From Branchiostoma floridae (Eukaryota; Chordata; Leptocardii; Amphioxiformes; Branchiostomatidae), in assembly GCF_000003815.2 (NCBI RefSeq), contig NW_023365742.1, positions 69,175-133,174 of the forward strand: 64,000 nt of DNA, given 5' to 3'. The notes below the pieces were generated by a model. It saw only the letters and a list, made by a program, of their open reading frames with translations, searched no databases and was not told the origin of the DNA. This document shows, in pieces, positions 49,493-61,400 of the stretch. Each line of letters opens with the position of its first letter. Position 1 is the first letter of the stretch. The position numbers and the translations under genes are program-made.

Positions 49493-51200
49493 CATCTTGT
49501 AAACAAACAAACAATGCAGGAAATGTTTTTATGCTTCATTGTGTTTTGCTGATATTCAGCAAGCCTGCTATGTGCACCGCTGCTACCAAAGAACCACACA
49601 TAGTAGTAGTAGTATCCAGCATTTGATTATACTGCTACTGTGCTCCGTGACAAAGGGGTAAGCGGCAGTCTTCCTACCACGCTTCCATGCTGCTCTGTCC
49701 AGATGGTTCACCCTAGTACACCCATGTGACTTCAACAATGGACATATCTGCAAGTTTTGTCCTATGTCCTTTGGATGGACCTACACTTGCATTTTACAAT
49801 TCCTTCAAACGGAACCTGCTTTTCTCTTGATAAATCATTTTATCAAACCATGGAACAGAGATCTACACAAATGCCACACTTGTGGATTGCCCAGCTTTTG
49901 ATTTGTTTTATTATTTGGAAAGGTCTCATTTTAATCTGTTAGTTCATTAGGCAAAGTTGTTATCTGGACTACATGATCTTGTATGTGTAGTTGAAAGTGA
50001 AATTTCTGTATGTAATGTAAAATTTCTATTACAAATGGAAAGCATAACAAGAACACGCAGAGATGAACGTACACATTGGAAAGTAGTAGAGCTCTGGATA
50101 TGCTTTAATATACTTTTTGTACATGACTGTATGTGCCTTGTCATTAATAATGCTCTTTTAGTCAGAATCTTCCCATGCATGCTGCAGTGCATACAGGCTG
50201 ACGTCACAGCTGAGCCTTCCTAACATAAGAAGCACTGAAATAAGACCTTGTTTAAGTACTTACTCAAATTGCCTTCCCAATGTTCTCTCCACCAGAAAGT
50301 CACAAAACTCTACCCTCTAACCATGTAAAGAAAACAAAGTCAATCAGCTCAAACTCCGAGAAAATCTTCTATTACGGAAACCATACCTTTGACCCCAGTT
50401 TTCTCCCGTATCCGTCTTCACACCTGTCCTTACAACTATACTGGTGGCTAGTGTCACTTCTTTGCCGGCTGCACTCCTCGGCCAGCTTTGATACTGGATT
50501 TAGGAGAATTCTTGTACACAACTAGGTTAAACTTGCTTGCTTACGTTTCAGTGTCTATCAGACACCTTCCTCAGAGCTTCTGACTGAAGTTCTGCTTCGC
50601 ACCGCTATATGTAGCTGACGTAGGTGGCATTTTTGCGGCGAGAACACTATCCCAAACGTGGCCAAGTTTGTATTGAAACATAAGCAAGTAAGTTTAACCT
50701 GGTTGTGTACAAGAATTCTCCTATATTCTACCAACCTGATGAAATTATTTTTGGAAGCTTTGATACTATCTAATTAAACTGCATAAGAAAGCTTGCAACC
50801 AAAAGAGGAAAACTTGCAACCCTATCTGTTCATTCTATCTCAAAAGTCTCCAGAGAGCATTTTCAAAGAAATGAGGGATTTTCAAGGATTTTGAGTTGGT
50901 TTTGAGCACTCCACTGTACAAAACGACTCTGACGTCTGCCCTGTACCCACTTGCTTGACATCTGTCTGTACTGTGTACAGGTACAAAATAAATGGCATTC
51001 CACAAGACTACATTTTCCTGAATTGTTATCAAGTGTAAAGGACATGTTTTGTAGGAAAAGTTGTGGGAAGGGCACTGAGACAGGCCCCCTTTTGTGGCAG
51101 TGGAAAAATCACCCAGGGTTCCTTTCAGTGATATGAGACACAAGGCCTAATGATTATGGTCTAGGGAAATTTGTTTTGGGTTTTTTCAACAAAATCTCAT
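49493..51200. other. XPO4 3' flank
   Basis: No gene recognised. The 3' UTR must begin at 49493; I do not see a clear polyadenylation site. The segment includes the foldback repeat at 50503-50727. Confidence 0.45.
50503..50727. mobile_element. Foldback repeat, about 50-bp arms
   Basis: The left arm (about 50503-50552, ggagaattcttgtacacaac...gcttgcttacgtttca) and right arm (about 50677-50727, tgaaacataagcaagtaag...gttgtgtacaagaattctcc) are near-perfect reverse complements. The loop is about 125 bases. Confidence 0.85.
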
Positions 51201-51201
51201 A

Positions 51202-51597
51202 CTAGCCTGGGTACCATTCGGACAGTAGTTTGCTCCTATGTTCGCTTCTGCTCTCCGTCTGGAGAACTGTACATTCAAACCATTTGGTGGTAACGTCGGT
51301 TAATGAGCGAAGTAAGGAATTGGTTCTAGAGCATCCATTCAGTGATGACAGGCCTCCCACAAGCGGACGGAACGCCTGTTCAAACGATCGCTTGAACCCA
51401 TTCCATAATTAGGGACCAATCAGCACCTGCGTCCAAAATTTGGACGATTCCAGACGTTAACGTGGTCAAGGTTCCCAGACGGAACAGCAGAGAAGCGACT
51501 GTATATAGTGTATCATGAACATCAGAGCTAGAAGCGACTGTATATAGTATATAATGAATGCCAGAGCAAACTACTGTCTGGATGGTACAGTATGGCT
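51202..51597. mobile_element. hAT-like MITE with 8-9 bp target duplication
   Basis: aatctcata flanks both sides (51193-51201 and 51598-51606). The ends are inverted: gtaccattcggacagtagtttgctc on the left, gagcaaactactgtctggatggtac on the right. The 396-base interior has no gene. An 8-9 bp duplication points to the hAT superfamily. A partial relative is at 40225-40560. Confidence 0.88.
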
Positions 51598-51606
51598 AAT
51601 CTCATA

Positions 51607-54280
51607 CCCTATTGTTTGCCTTGCATGTAAGTGTACGTGCACTTCAATATTTTACTTCTTCTTGGAGACAACATGAAATAAGCGTCTGGACATGATTTTG
51701 CAGATAAAACATGTTTTGTTTTTTTCCCATAAACAAGTATAACATGTGGGATATTGTTGTTGGAGCATGATAGATGAATTGTCCAATGACATAATACAAT
51801 ACAATGATTGATAGTTATATTTAAATGATATTTTCTCATTAATCATGCTGTACCTACCTACCTAGTCCCTTGACCTCCAGGTCGTTGGGGGGACAAGGTA
51901 GCCACAAAGATAGAGAGTTCTATTATGAAATGCAGCTGATTTATGAACTTTCTTATCAATTATGTAAATAAGCTCATGATTTGCATAGTTAGCATCTGAT
52001 TATTTAAAGCAGCACCAAAGCTATCTACATACCGAGAATCATTTAAATCATACATGTCCAAATCTCAAAAATGAAAATGCTCACTGCAGTTCCACACATG
52101 CCGGTCGGGGCCCAAACTTTCTGCAAGGAGCATTCATCAGGTCATGGAAGCCCCTTGCTCCCTGCCCCAAGACCAATCCACTTTCAGAAAATTTGACCTC
52201 CAACTATGAAATGCTGTAACTCGCCAATAGGTCGCCCATTATCAAACTTGATCTTCCTCTTCACAAACACTGTACACCCACCAAATATCATGCAAAACCA
52301 TCCATAGGTTTTTCAGTTATTTTGTCCTCTATTAAAGAAACACCAGGCATAGACAGCCCACTGCAGTACCGACGGAAAATGTCAGGAGAATCATTTTTGA
52401 AATGGACCACAACTGTTACTCAAATATCATGAGGATCCATACAGTCACAGCTTCTACCAACATACACAGCTACTCCACTATGGCACAAAACATGACCTTG
52501 GTGAAGGTTATGAATGCCGTGAAGCAACTGTAAAATCAGTCCTTGGAGCAATGAAATGAAACTTTAACAACATAATCGACTGTATGCACATTTTGAAAAA
52601 CTTTAAGATATTCATGTTGGTGAATTCACCAATGATCCGGACCGACTGGAATTATATTGTAGTCAGAGTATGGCGCCGTCCAACGAAGGACTGAGCAACT
52701 ATTTTCCCGATATAAGCGGTCGGAAAATGCTTTCAAAGTATTAGATTTAATCAACTACGGAATAGGACGTGATAAAATAAAAGTTGCCTTTTGGGGGTTA
52801 AACACTAACATGACGAGGACGAAAGAACCAGGACGAGGACGAAACATCCAAAACGGGGACGAAAGGACTAGGGGACGAAAGATCTAGGGGACGAAAAGAC
52901 CTGATACCAAGCCAGCCTAGGAGTGTGTTTGGCAAATATACACCTCTTGGCTGACTACACTCCCTCGTCAGTTTGGTACTATCTTATGCCACCGTAGGAT
53001 CTTCTTGGAGATTACTTTAGATCATCAAGATTTGTCTGATTTTGTCCCTAACAGCGATCGGTCAAAACTATCATTTCAATGCTGCGCATAAACTTGCACA
53101 CAAAAATGTCACAAAACGATGTCGGATTTTTTTCAAACCAACTTTGCTGGGTGCAGAATAATCAAACCAACTTAATTGGGTGCGGAATTCTGCAAAAAAA
53201 ATGCTTTTTTTGCCATAGAAGAGCAAGCCGAGTTTTTTTTACCAAAAAGTTGCATATTTGATGTCAAAAAAATATTCTGCACCCATGAAGGCCACACCAA
53301 TTTGATTTGTTGGTTCTCGGATTTTTTTTTTTCAGAAAAAAGTTGAAGCGACAGGGCGAAAAAAAAAAACTTGCAACAAATCTGAGTTCAGGTCCAGAGG
53401 TCCAGGATGATAAGTCCAGTCCTCAGATTCGGGACATTTCGGTCCCAGGTCCGCCTGGCTCTGTTTACAGACATCTAACACGATATATCTTACCACTAAG
53501 AAATCCTTCTCAAAACCCATGGAGAAACATGGTTAACAGTTTCCCATCAACCGTCAGGCCGTGAAAAGGTATATATGCGGTTCCAAGTCTTCCAATAGGC
53601 CCAGAATCGTCCATGCTGAACATAGCGGTTAGAACGCGGGTTCTGCGATCCGGACGTGAACGTTTAGAACTTCACTATATATCTCTCATGACACTGTTAT
53701 GAGAATCGGATTTCTTTCAAATTTGGCTGAAATATTCATAAATGCTTGCAAAGTCGCTATGCCAATTGCTATGCTAAAATCATCGATCGTTATCGAGTTG
53801 CTTGTTACTGGGTAACTTTGTAATCAGTGGTCTCAAACCAAGCAGCTTTTATATCTGATATAAAAGCTCCTTGCTCAAACACATTGGGCATTCAACTCAT
53901 CTCCACTGGTTTCCAAAACAGAGTGCCTACTATGCTCTATACTTATTTTGGGTACCAAATTAGCACAAACATAATCCACACACATATGTAGACGAGTATA
54001 CTTTATTCATATACCTCCACATTATGCTGGATACTACTACTACACTTGAGGTTGATATTGCGTCGTTAAATCAGGTCCAATCTAAGGGCACATCCCCCGT
54101 ATGTGCAACTGCGTGCATCCTCCTACGCACGGTCCCAACGGCTAGCTGACTGCTCAGCCTATTGGGCCCTGCTATCCCAGGCCCTACCCCCAGGTATTAT
54201 GATTGTCGCCACAAACTCGCCGCCCTGCTTATAAATATTAATGAGCTTACCCTTGTATGGGCAGTCAGCCGTTGGGATAT
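51607..54280. other. Intergenic sequence
   Basis: No gene recognised. Contains a short decayed tandem stretch (gacgaggacgaaagaacc and similar, about 52808-52900) and A-rich/T-rich runs near 53320-53370. Nothing else could be supported. Confidence 0.4.
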
Positions 54281-54282
54281 TA

Positions 54283-56590
54283 ATTGAATGAATGAATGAC
54301 CTTTATTGTACATTTGTGCTCAAACAAGCTAAGTACAGGTCGTAGCGCTAGTGATAAGGTACAATTTTGACAAAAAAGGTATCTTATCATCTCTGCATAT
54401 GCTAATACATTCAAGTATGTACAAGTTCAACTTCTTCTCGCTTCTTAAAACAGTTATAAACATAAGGACAAATGGAATCAATAATATATGGCTTATCTAA
54501 TTGCATGAGAAATATAAATTTTTCCGTGGTATTCAAGTATCGGAAATTTGGGAACATAAGTTGTATATTTTCAAAAAGGACGTTTCTTTCGTTGTTGTAT
54601 AAAGTACATTCAACAATAAAGTGGCACTCATCCTCTATCTTATTCAAGTTACAGTATTGGCAGATTCTTTCTTCCAGAGGAATGTGGTTATGTCGGCCTT
54701 TTTCAATGTGGAGTCTATGTGAACTAATGCGGAGCTTTGTGATGGCTGTTCTGTGCCGAATGTTTGCAATCTTTAAGTATTTCTCGTCGTTGTAAGTAGT
54801 TTTAAGTAATCTGTATGTTAGTAATTTGTTGTTGCTGCGCATTGCTGTTACGAAAGATTGGAGGTACATATCTTTTAAACGTTGGTCGATGGATGGAATT
54901 ATTTGTGATGGATTTAGGGCAGATGATATGGGAGAGTGCCAGACATAGCCAAAACCACATTCCTCTAGCGTCTTGCGGACTCCAGAAGCCCAGCATTTAG
55001 CGCCTAATGTGTCTAGCTCCAGTTGGCACAAAAGGGCGTCTGCAGACAGACTATCAGCTGGCACGTTCTGGCGTACTCTAATATACTGTTTGATGGCGTT
55101 AAGGGATGCTTCTAGTTTAAGAGGGTGTCTTCCCAGTTCTGCCATTACGGCCAGGTTACAGGCGGATCTGGGGACATTCAATGATTGTTTACAAAATTTT
55201 AAATGGATAGTTTCAATTGGGGATGATTTTGGAGTTTTGAATGAACCCCATATTTCCGAACCATACAACAAAATAGGTTTCACGCATGTGTCAAATAGTT
55301 TGCTTCTTATGGATATAGAAGCGTCGGCTTTGCCAAGGGACTGGTTGATTCCAAAGAGGGCTCTCAGGCCTTTGCTGTGTAGATATTTGTTATTTGCCTT
55401 GAACGTGCCAGCTGAATTTACAACAATGCCCAGATAGCAATAATTTGTAACAATTTCTACTACATGTCTATTATATAGAAAAAGGCAGTCTTTCGGTAGG
55501 CGGCCACCTTTCGTAAATACAATGACTTTAGTTTTCTTTAGATTAACATTTAACTTCCATGATTCACAATAATTTTCTAATCTACTTAGAGAAGTTTGCA
55601 GACCCTGTTGAGATTCAGACAAAAGTACCAGGTCATCTGCATATAATAAACATGACACTTTCTTATTGTGCAATATAGGAGGGTTACAGGAAAAATCCGA
55701 ATGGTCATTAAACACATCTGGTAAATCACTTATGAATAAATTAAACAAAGTTGGACTAAGATTACAGCCTTGTCGAACCCCACAGTTAGTTACAAAAGTA
55801 TCGGTAAGACCGTGGCTAGTTTTAACACAATTTGTTGTTTTGGAATACATGTCTTTTATAGTGAGTAGAAATTTCCCCCCTAATCCAAGTTTATTTAATT
55901 TCAGTAAAAGGCCTTCTCTCCAAACCGAGTCAAACGCCTTGCTAAAATCTACGAAACAGGCATAAAGTCGTGCGTTTTTGCTCAGATATTTACTGACTAA
56001 GGTGGATAATACGAAAAGGTTGTCAGTTGTTCTAAAGTTCTTTCTAAAACCGGCCTGTTGTGGTTTGAAAAGGCTGTAATGTTCTGCATAATTAACAAGA
56101 CGAGTATTCAAAATAGATGAGAATAGTTTTCCCAGACAACTAATTATTGAGATTCCCCGATAGTTGTCTGGGACAGAAGTGTCCCCGGATTTATGAATGG
56201 GTACAATATGACTTAGGGACCATTCTTTAGGGAAGTAACTATTTTGTAGACAGGAATTGAAAAGATGTAGAAGTGGTTTCTTTAGAATATGTCTTCCACA
56301 TTTTAACATTTCATTATTGATCATGTCGCCACTGCTAGATTTTTTGTTTTTTAAATTTGATAAAGCGGTGTCCAATTCTTTCTCAGTTATAAGGGAGTCT
56401 AATATGGAGCTCTCCATTGGGATTGTATTTGAAAGGGATGAAGTGTCTACGGTTTCGGTGGTTGAAGCGTCTATGTTACAGAAACCATGTCAAGGTTTGT
56501 TAAGTGTTTGTCAAGGTTACTAAAGTGCTGTAACCAGTCCTCCTCTGATATTTGGCTACTCCCAGACACTTTCTCTGGTTTCAACTTATA
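54283..56590 (-). pseudogene. Non-LTR retrotransposon, reverse transcriptase, 5' truncated and frameshifted
   Basis: The open frame 56417-54411 gives 668 codons: LSHIVPIHKSGD, NYRGISIISCLGKLFSSIL, CFVDFSKAFDSVW (motif A), GVRQGCNLSPTLFNLFISDL (motif B) and LLYADDLVLL (catalytic YADD). A C-terminal CQYCNLNKIEDECHFIVEC zinc knuckle follows. Upstream, minus-strand codons for QISEEDWLQHFSNLDKHL (about 56560-56510) sit in another frame, so one frameshift lies near 56490-56510. Homology ends near 56590. There is no endonuclease domain and no RNase H. The 3' end at about 54283 carries aataaaggtcattcattcattc, a short-repeat LINE tail. Jockey/CR1-like group; clade not fixed. Intergenic between XPO4 and MRPS9. 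Confidence 0.93.
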
Positions 56591-56604
56591 GAGTTATAGA
56601 GCAT

Positions 56605-56632
56605 ATAGAGTCAATAGTACTATTGACTCTAT
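56605..56632. repeat. 28-bp perfect palindrome
   Basis: Centred on agtact: atagagtcaatagt followed by its exact reverse complement actattgactctat. It sits 15 bases beyond the 5' truncation point of the retrotransposon. Confidence 0.95.
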
Positions 56633-57151
56633 TGGTCCAATTGCTACAATTAGACCACCGAACCAGAGCCTGGTAGAGGCTATCTACGTACAAAACGTGG
56701 TACCGCCTCCGTACGAAATCCTACGGTATCCAACGGATTTACGTTCGTGCAGAACTTTCTCTGCGTTCGAGTTGCGGTTTCACCTCCGTACGAGCCAGTA
56801 CGGGCGACTCGCGTGCCCTGTACACCCAGTGCTAGTGAGGAAACTGTACGTAAGCAGCACGTGTAAGTACGGCCTGTATACGGTAACATGAAATCGCGCA
56901 GAGATCGTACGTACAACCCAACACTTGTACCACGAACGACGCATGCAACCGCTCACGGCCAGGCGTGGCATGCAGACCACATACTTACACTTTGCGTAAC
57001 CGTGCGAGTGCCACGTGCGTTGAGACGTGCTCCCTCTCTGCTCTTTTCATTCATTTCTTAGAAATCTTTCTTACGTTTTCAGAAAAAAAAGTGGCGGACA
57101 TGGCCTCCCCAAAACAACCGACGGGCTAGGTACAGGTCACTGATAACAGAC

Positions 57152-58048
57152 ATAACAGACATAGCCTGAGTATCATCCTCCGTAGTAACCGCTGGTCTTT
57201 CGCTTGCCACCGTGGTTAGCAAGCGAAAGTCGTGCGCCAGCGGTTACTACGGAGGATGATACTCAGGCTATAGGCTCGTTCTCATTTTTAATGTCGAAAT
57301 GCTGTCGCCTGACTTTACGCATGGATATGCAGCAAATTATAGACAACATCGCCGGTTCCTTCATTTTTCCACAACCCCTGAGGCTGTAATATTTTACAAA
57401 AGATTCACAACAACATTATCATTCATATTGGTTCATGGCTTTGAAGGTTATTATAGCCTCGGGTGGGATTTCAACCCCTAAAAAATGGCTGTCGCCTGAG
57501 AAGAAACGAAGAATTCAAATGGCAGAAATGTAACAATTCAGTACCCAGAATGATTTCTGACGATGTACAGTTTTCTGGCTTTTTAAAGAAACAAGAAAGG
57601 GTTGTTGACTGTCATTTGTATCCCACCTTGCTTAACAAAATGTTGCACAGAAATGACTGTAACAAACGTTACCATTGTTCGATGCTGTCTAAGCTTTCTA
57701 TTTGACCTGGTGTAAAAAATCTGCCCCCTTTTTAAATGTTCCTAGGGACGTCCACTTATACCTAAATGATGTAGTCAATAAGGTGAGTCCTTTCGAAGAA
57801 AACAGGGCAAAGTCTACTGTTGTAACAAACGTTACCGGTAACGTTTGTTACCTGCCTTGTATTGACTTACCAATGGGACCGAAAATGATAAGTTGCAATT
57901 TTTTGCTATGGTTAAAAGAGGAATTTTCCTAAACAACCAAGTATAAGAAGGTAGTTTTCACTGAAAATAAAGCCGACTTATTTTTCGACCAAAACTTTGC
58001 CATTTTAGACATTTCAATGAGAACGAGTGTATAAGTATAACAGACATA
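57152..58048. mobile_element. Foldback insertion with internal hairpin and 12-bp flanking repeat
   Basis: ataacagacata occurs at 57152-57163 and 58037-58048. Just inside on the left is a perfect inverted repeat with 35-bp arms (57161-57195 and 57237-57271) and a second nested stem, ctttcgcttgc/gcaagcgaaag. From 57273 ctcgttctcatt is mirrored by aatgagaacgag ending near 58026. Three plus-strand frames (57204-57389, 57463-57705, 57702-57932) have no recognised motif. Confidence 0.75.
57822..57851. repeat. 30-bp perfect palindrome inside the insertion
   Basis: gtaacaaacgttacc followed by its exact reverse complement ggtaacgtttgttac. A related half (gtaacaaacgttacc) is present near 57659-57673. 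Confidence 0.95.
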
Positions 58049-58438
58049 TGCAGAGACAACAAGATACAATTTAACTAATTGTAGGTACTAAGCTAACAGG
58101 ATGGTCGACATATTCTCGCTTCTTTGTACAGATGTAGATATAGGAACAGATAATGTTTGATATACAGAATTTGTTTGATTTATCTAGGCGCATCAAAAAT
58201 ATGGGAACTCTTTTCTGATATATTCATAAGCAGATCCTACAATCATCAGATAGTATGAAACTGGCCAAGGAGTGTAGTCAGCAAAGAGGTGTCCATTTGC
58301 CATGTAGCGAAATACACTGCCAGCTTTTGATACAATCTTATGCTACCGTAGGATCTGCTTGGAGATTACCTATTACCCCGGAGCGTATCGATATGTGAAA
58401 TTTGTGGTAACTGCGCCTGCGTATTATCTGTAACCAAG

Positions 58439-61400
58439 ATGGCGGCGCCCATGGTCCATGGAACGGTCACGGCTTGTGGTCGTTTGTTACTGCGATTTTC
58501 TTCTCCACTTCTAAGAGACATTTATGGGAACGGGCAGAATGCCATGCTGAAGACTAAGGTAATGCGTACATGTAACTGTAATTGTGTTATGAGAAGGAAT
58601 TTTGTTTCAATTATGATTGTCAGTAGGGGCGAGAGATAAAACCGGAAAACGCAGGAATCACACGAAGGAGGATGAAATCTGCTGAAAGTATTTTTTTTCT
58701 ACAAGTAAACATTGAAGGTTGCTATATTTTGGCAAAGAATAATCTACGTATGGCCCTAGAATTAAGAAATCGTCAGAAAAAAAAAGGAGACGACCGGCGA
58801 CCCTGCCGCACCGGTCCCCGATATCATATCGCGAATCAGTGCTCTCCTCCCTCAACATGTATATTATAACGTTACATATGTTCTGAACTATGTAACGCTA
58901 TATCGTTCTTTAGCAAAACTGCGTAAGCTTCACCCTCCTTTTTCAGCACTCGGTTCCAGTGCTGAATGTTTCAGCACTGGGCTTCCAGTGCTTAGGCGCT
59001 CTGAGCTTTGCACTTAGGAAACTCCAGGACGTTCCAGTGCTGAATAGACATCAGCACTCGTTTTCCAGTGCTACAGATTTCTTAGCACTGGTAAATCCAG
59101 TGCGGAAGGCACAGCTTTTGTAATTCAGCACAACAATTACAACATTCTAGAAAAACTTATTGTATTTTGGAAGTAATGTTAAGAACTAAAAACAGAACAC
59201 GATACTACTCTTGGTTCAGATCCGTAAACTTTCATTCATTCTCTACGTGGCCTTTTCGGCAAAGCTGTATCCTCAATGACGTTGATTTAGTGGTCTTCCC
59301 TTCCCTGACAGTTTGTGCACAAACATGGACTGGATGAGATTGGGAACATAGAATGTGCTTCAGACGTTCCCGAATAACCCTTTAAAAGTATAGACCTTTC
59401 CCCCTACCACCAACATTAATGGTATTAAAAGAGCATCTTATATTGTTATGATTATCCTAAGAAAATACAGGTTGTAGTGCATGCATACTAATTTCCTACT
59501 ATTGTTGAATTTTCAGCAGACCCAGAGATGCCTGTCAATCTCGGCTGCCAGGCATCGACAGCAGACCAAATCCACCAGCAGTCTGTCGGACAAGCCTTAC
59601 ACAGAGGAGTTCCTACAGGAGATGGACCAGGAATACCAGCTGGGGAAGAGACACCTGGCTAACATGATGGGGGAGGATCCAGAAACATTCACACAGGAGG
59701 ATGTAGATGTGGGTTATGAGAAACATTCACACAGGAGGATGTAGATGTGGGTTATGAGAAACATTCACACAGGAGGATGTAGATATGGGTTACTGTAAAT
59801 GCGCTTAAGTTCGCGGGGATTTAATTTCGCGGTAGTGGGTAAGTGGACTTTTCGCGGTGGATTTAAGTTCGCGGTAACACCATGGACTGCAGTCTAAACT
59901 CTAATACAATAACAGAAAAATGTTCGCGGTGGTTTTAAATTCACGGTGAAGTGGTCACCGCAAAAACCACGAACATTAATCCACCGCAAACATTTCTGCA
60001 TTTACAGTATCAGAAACATTCACACAGGAGGATGTAGATGTGGGTTATCAAAATCATTTAGACAAACAACGTCATACACCAACCTCCAGCGTCCTACTTA
60101 TTTAGTCGAAACCTTTGTCACTGCACTCAAATGTGCACGGTATCAATCGGACCCAGACTTCATACAGCCACATGGTTTTTCAAGCTAATAACTGCATTCC
60201 ATTCTGTGTCACTATGACTTCATAGCATATAACAGTTAACACCCCCCAAAGAAAGGTGATACAAAAACATTTAATCCTGAGCTGTTTTGAAAGCTGTTTT
60301 GTTTTTGCTCCCATTCTGTTTCAACAGAGAGCCATCCGTTACCTTCTTCCATCAGGATTACATGAGAAGCTGGCCAGACCCATGCTGAAGGTAAGGAGAA
60401 GTTTTGCACAGTGTAGACCATTATTCAGGCATGTTCTGTTCAGGGGGTATGTGTTCTACAGTGTAAACTACAGTGTGCTCAGGGATGATGCCTTACTCCA
60501 GTGTTCTACTAGTGTAGACCACTATGTTCAGGGGGTATGTGTTCTACAGTGTAAACTACAGTGTGCTCAGGGATGATGCCTTACTCCAGTGTTCTACAGT
60601 GTAGACCACTATGTTCAGGGGGTATGTGTTCTACAGTGTAAACTACAGTGTGCTCAGGGATGATCCCTTTAATACTCCAGTCTTGTACAGTGTATCCTGA
60701 ATTGATCCTAATGAACGTGTTTCAATGTCTGTTTGTCCTACATGTACTCTGAAAAGCCCTGTTCATGATGCAAAAATCCAGTTTTATCCGTTTGAACTGA
60801 AAATACAACAGCAAACGGTTTGCATTTTGTGTTCACGATACAAACTTGCACCCACAGGCAAACCGTTTTGAATCCTTGAAAATGGTAATGTGACTTCTGA
60901 CCCGCTGATGTTGTTTTGATTCTGTACAATCTTGTACTTCTGCCTCAGATTATCTGTCTGTATCTAATAAAGCCGGTATAATTGCCCTTTGGCGCAACAC
61001 ACCAGCTAATTGGTCTTCGATCGGAACTAATCATGAAACAATGTCTTTCTGAAGCTGAGTTCCTTTTTGTGGCCTAGGAAATGTCTGTGAAAACATTCTG
61101 GTTCCGATATGCTGTAAATGCATTTAAGTTCGCAGGGATTTAATTTTGCGGTAGCGGGAAAAGGGACTTTTTGCAGTGGATTTAAGTTCGCGGTAACACC
61201 ATAGAATACAGTCTAATACCATAATAAAAAGATGTTCGCGGTGGCTTTAAGTTCGCGGTGAAGTGGTCACCGCGAAAACATTAATCCACCGCAAACATTT
61301 CTGCATTTACAGTATGCCATGTTTCCTGACACATCTTCCCTCTGATATCAGGACAGTTGATTCCCCAGCTGACCAGCAGGAGGCCCAATAAAAAAAAATT

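Noticed and set aside
54973-55437. 154-codon plus frame
   Set aside because: Shadow of the minus-strand reverse transcriptase ORF.
57204-57932. Small genes inside the foldback insertion
   Set aside because: Three short frames in different phases without known motifs or splice logic; more likely non-coding mobile DNA.
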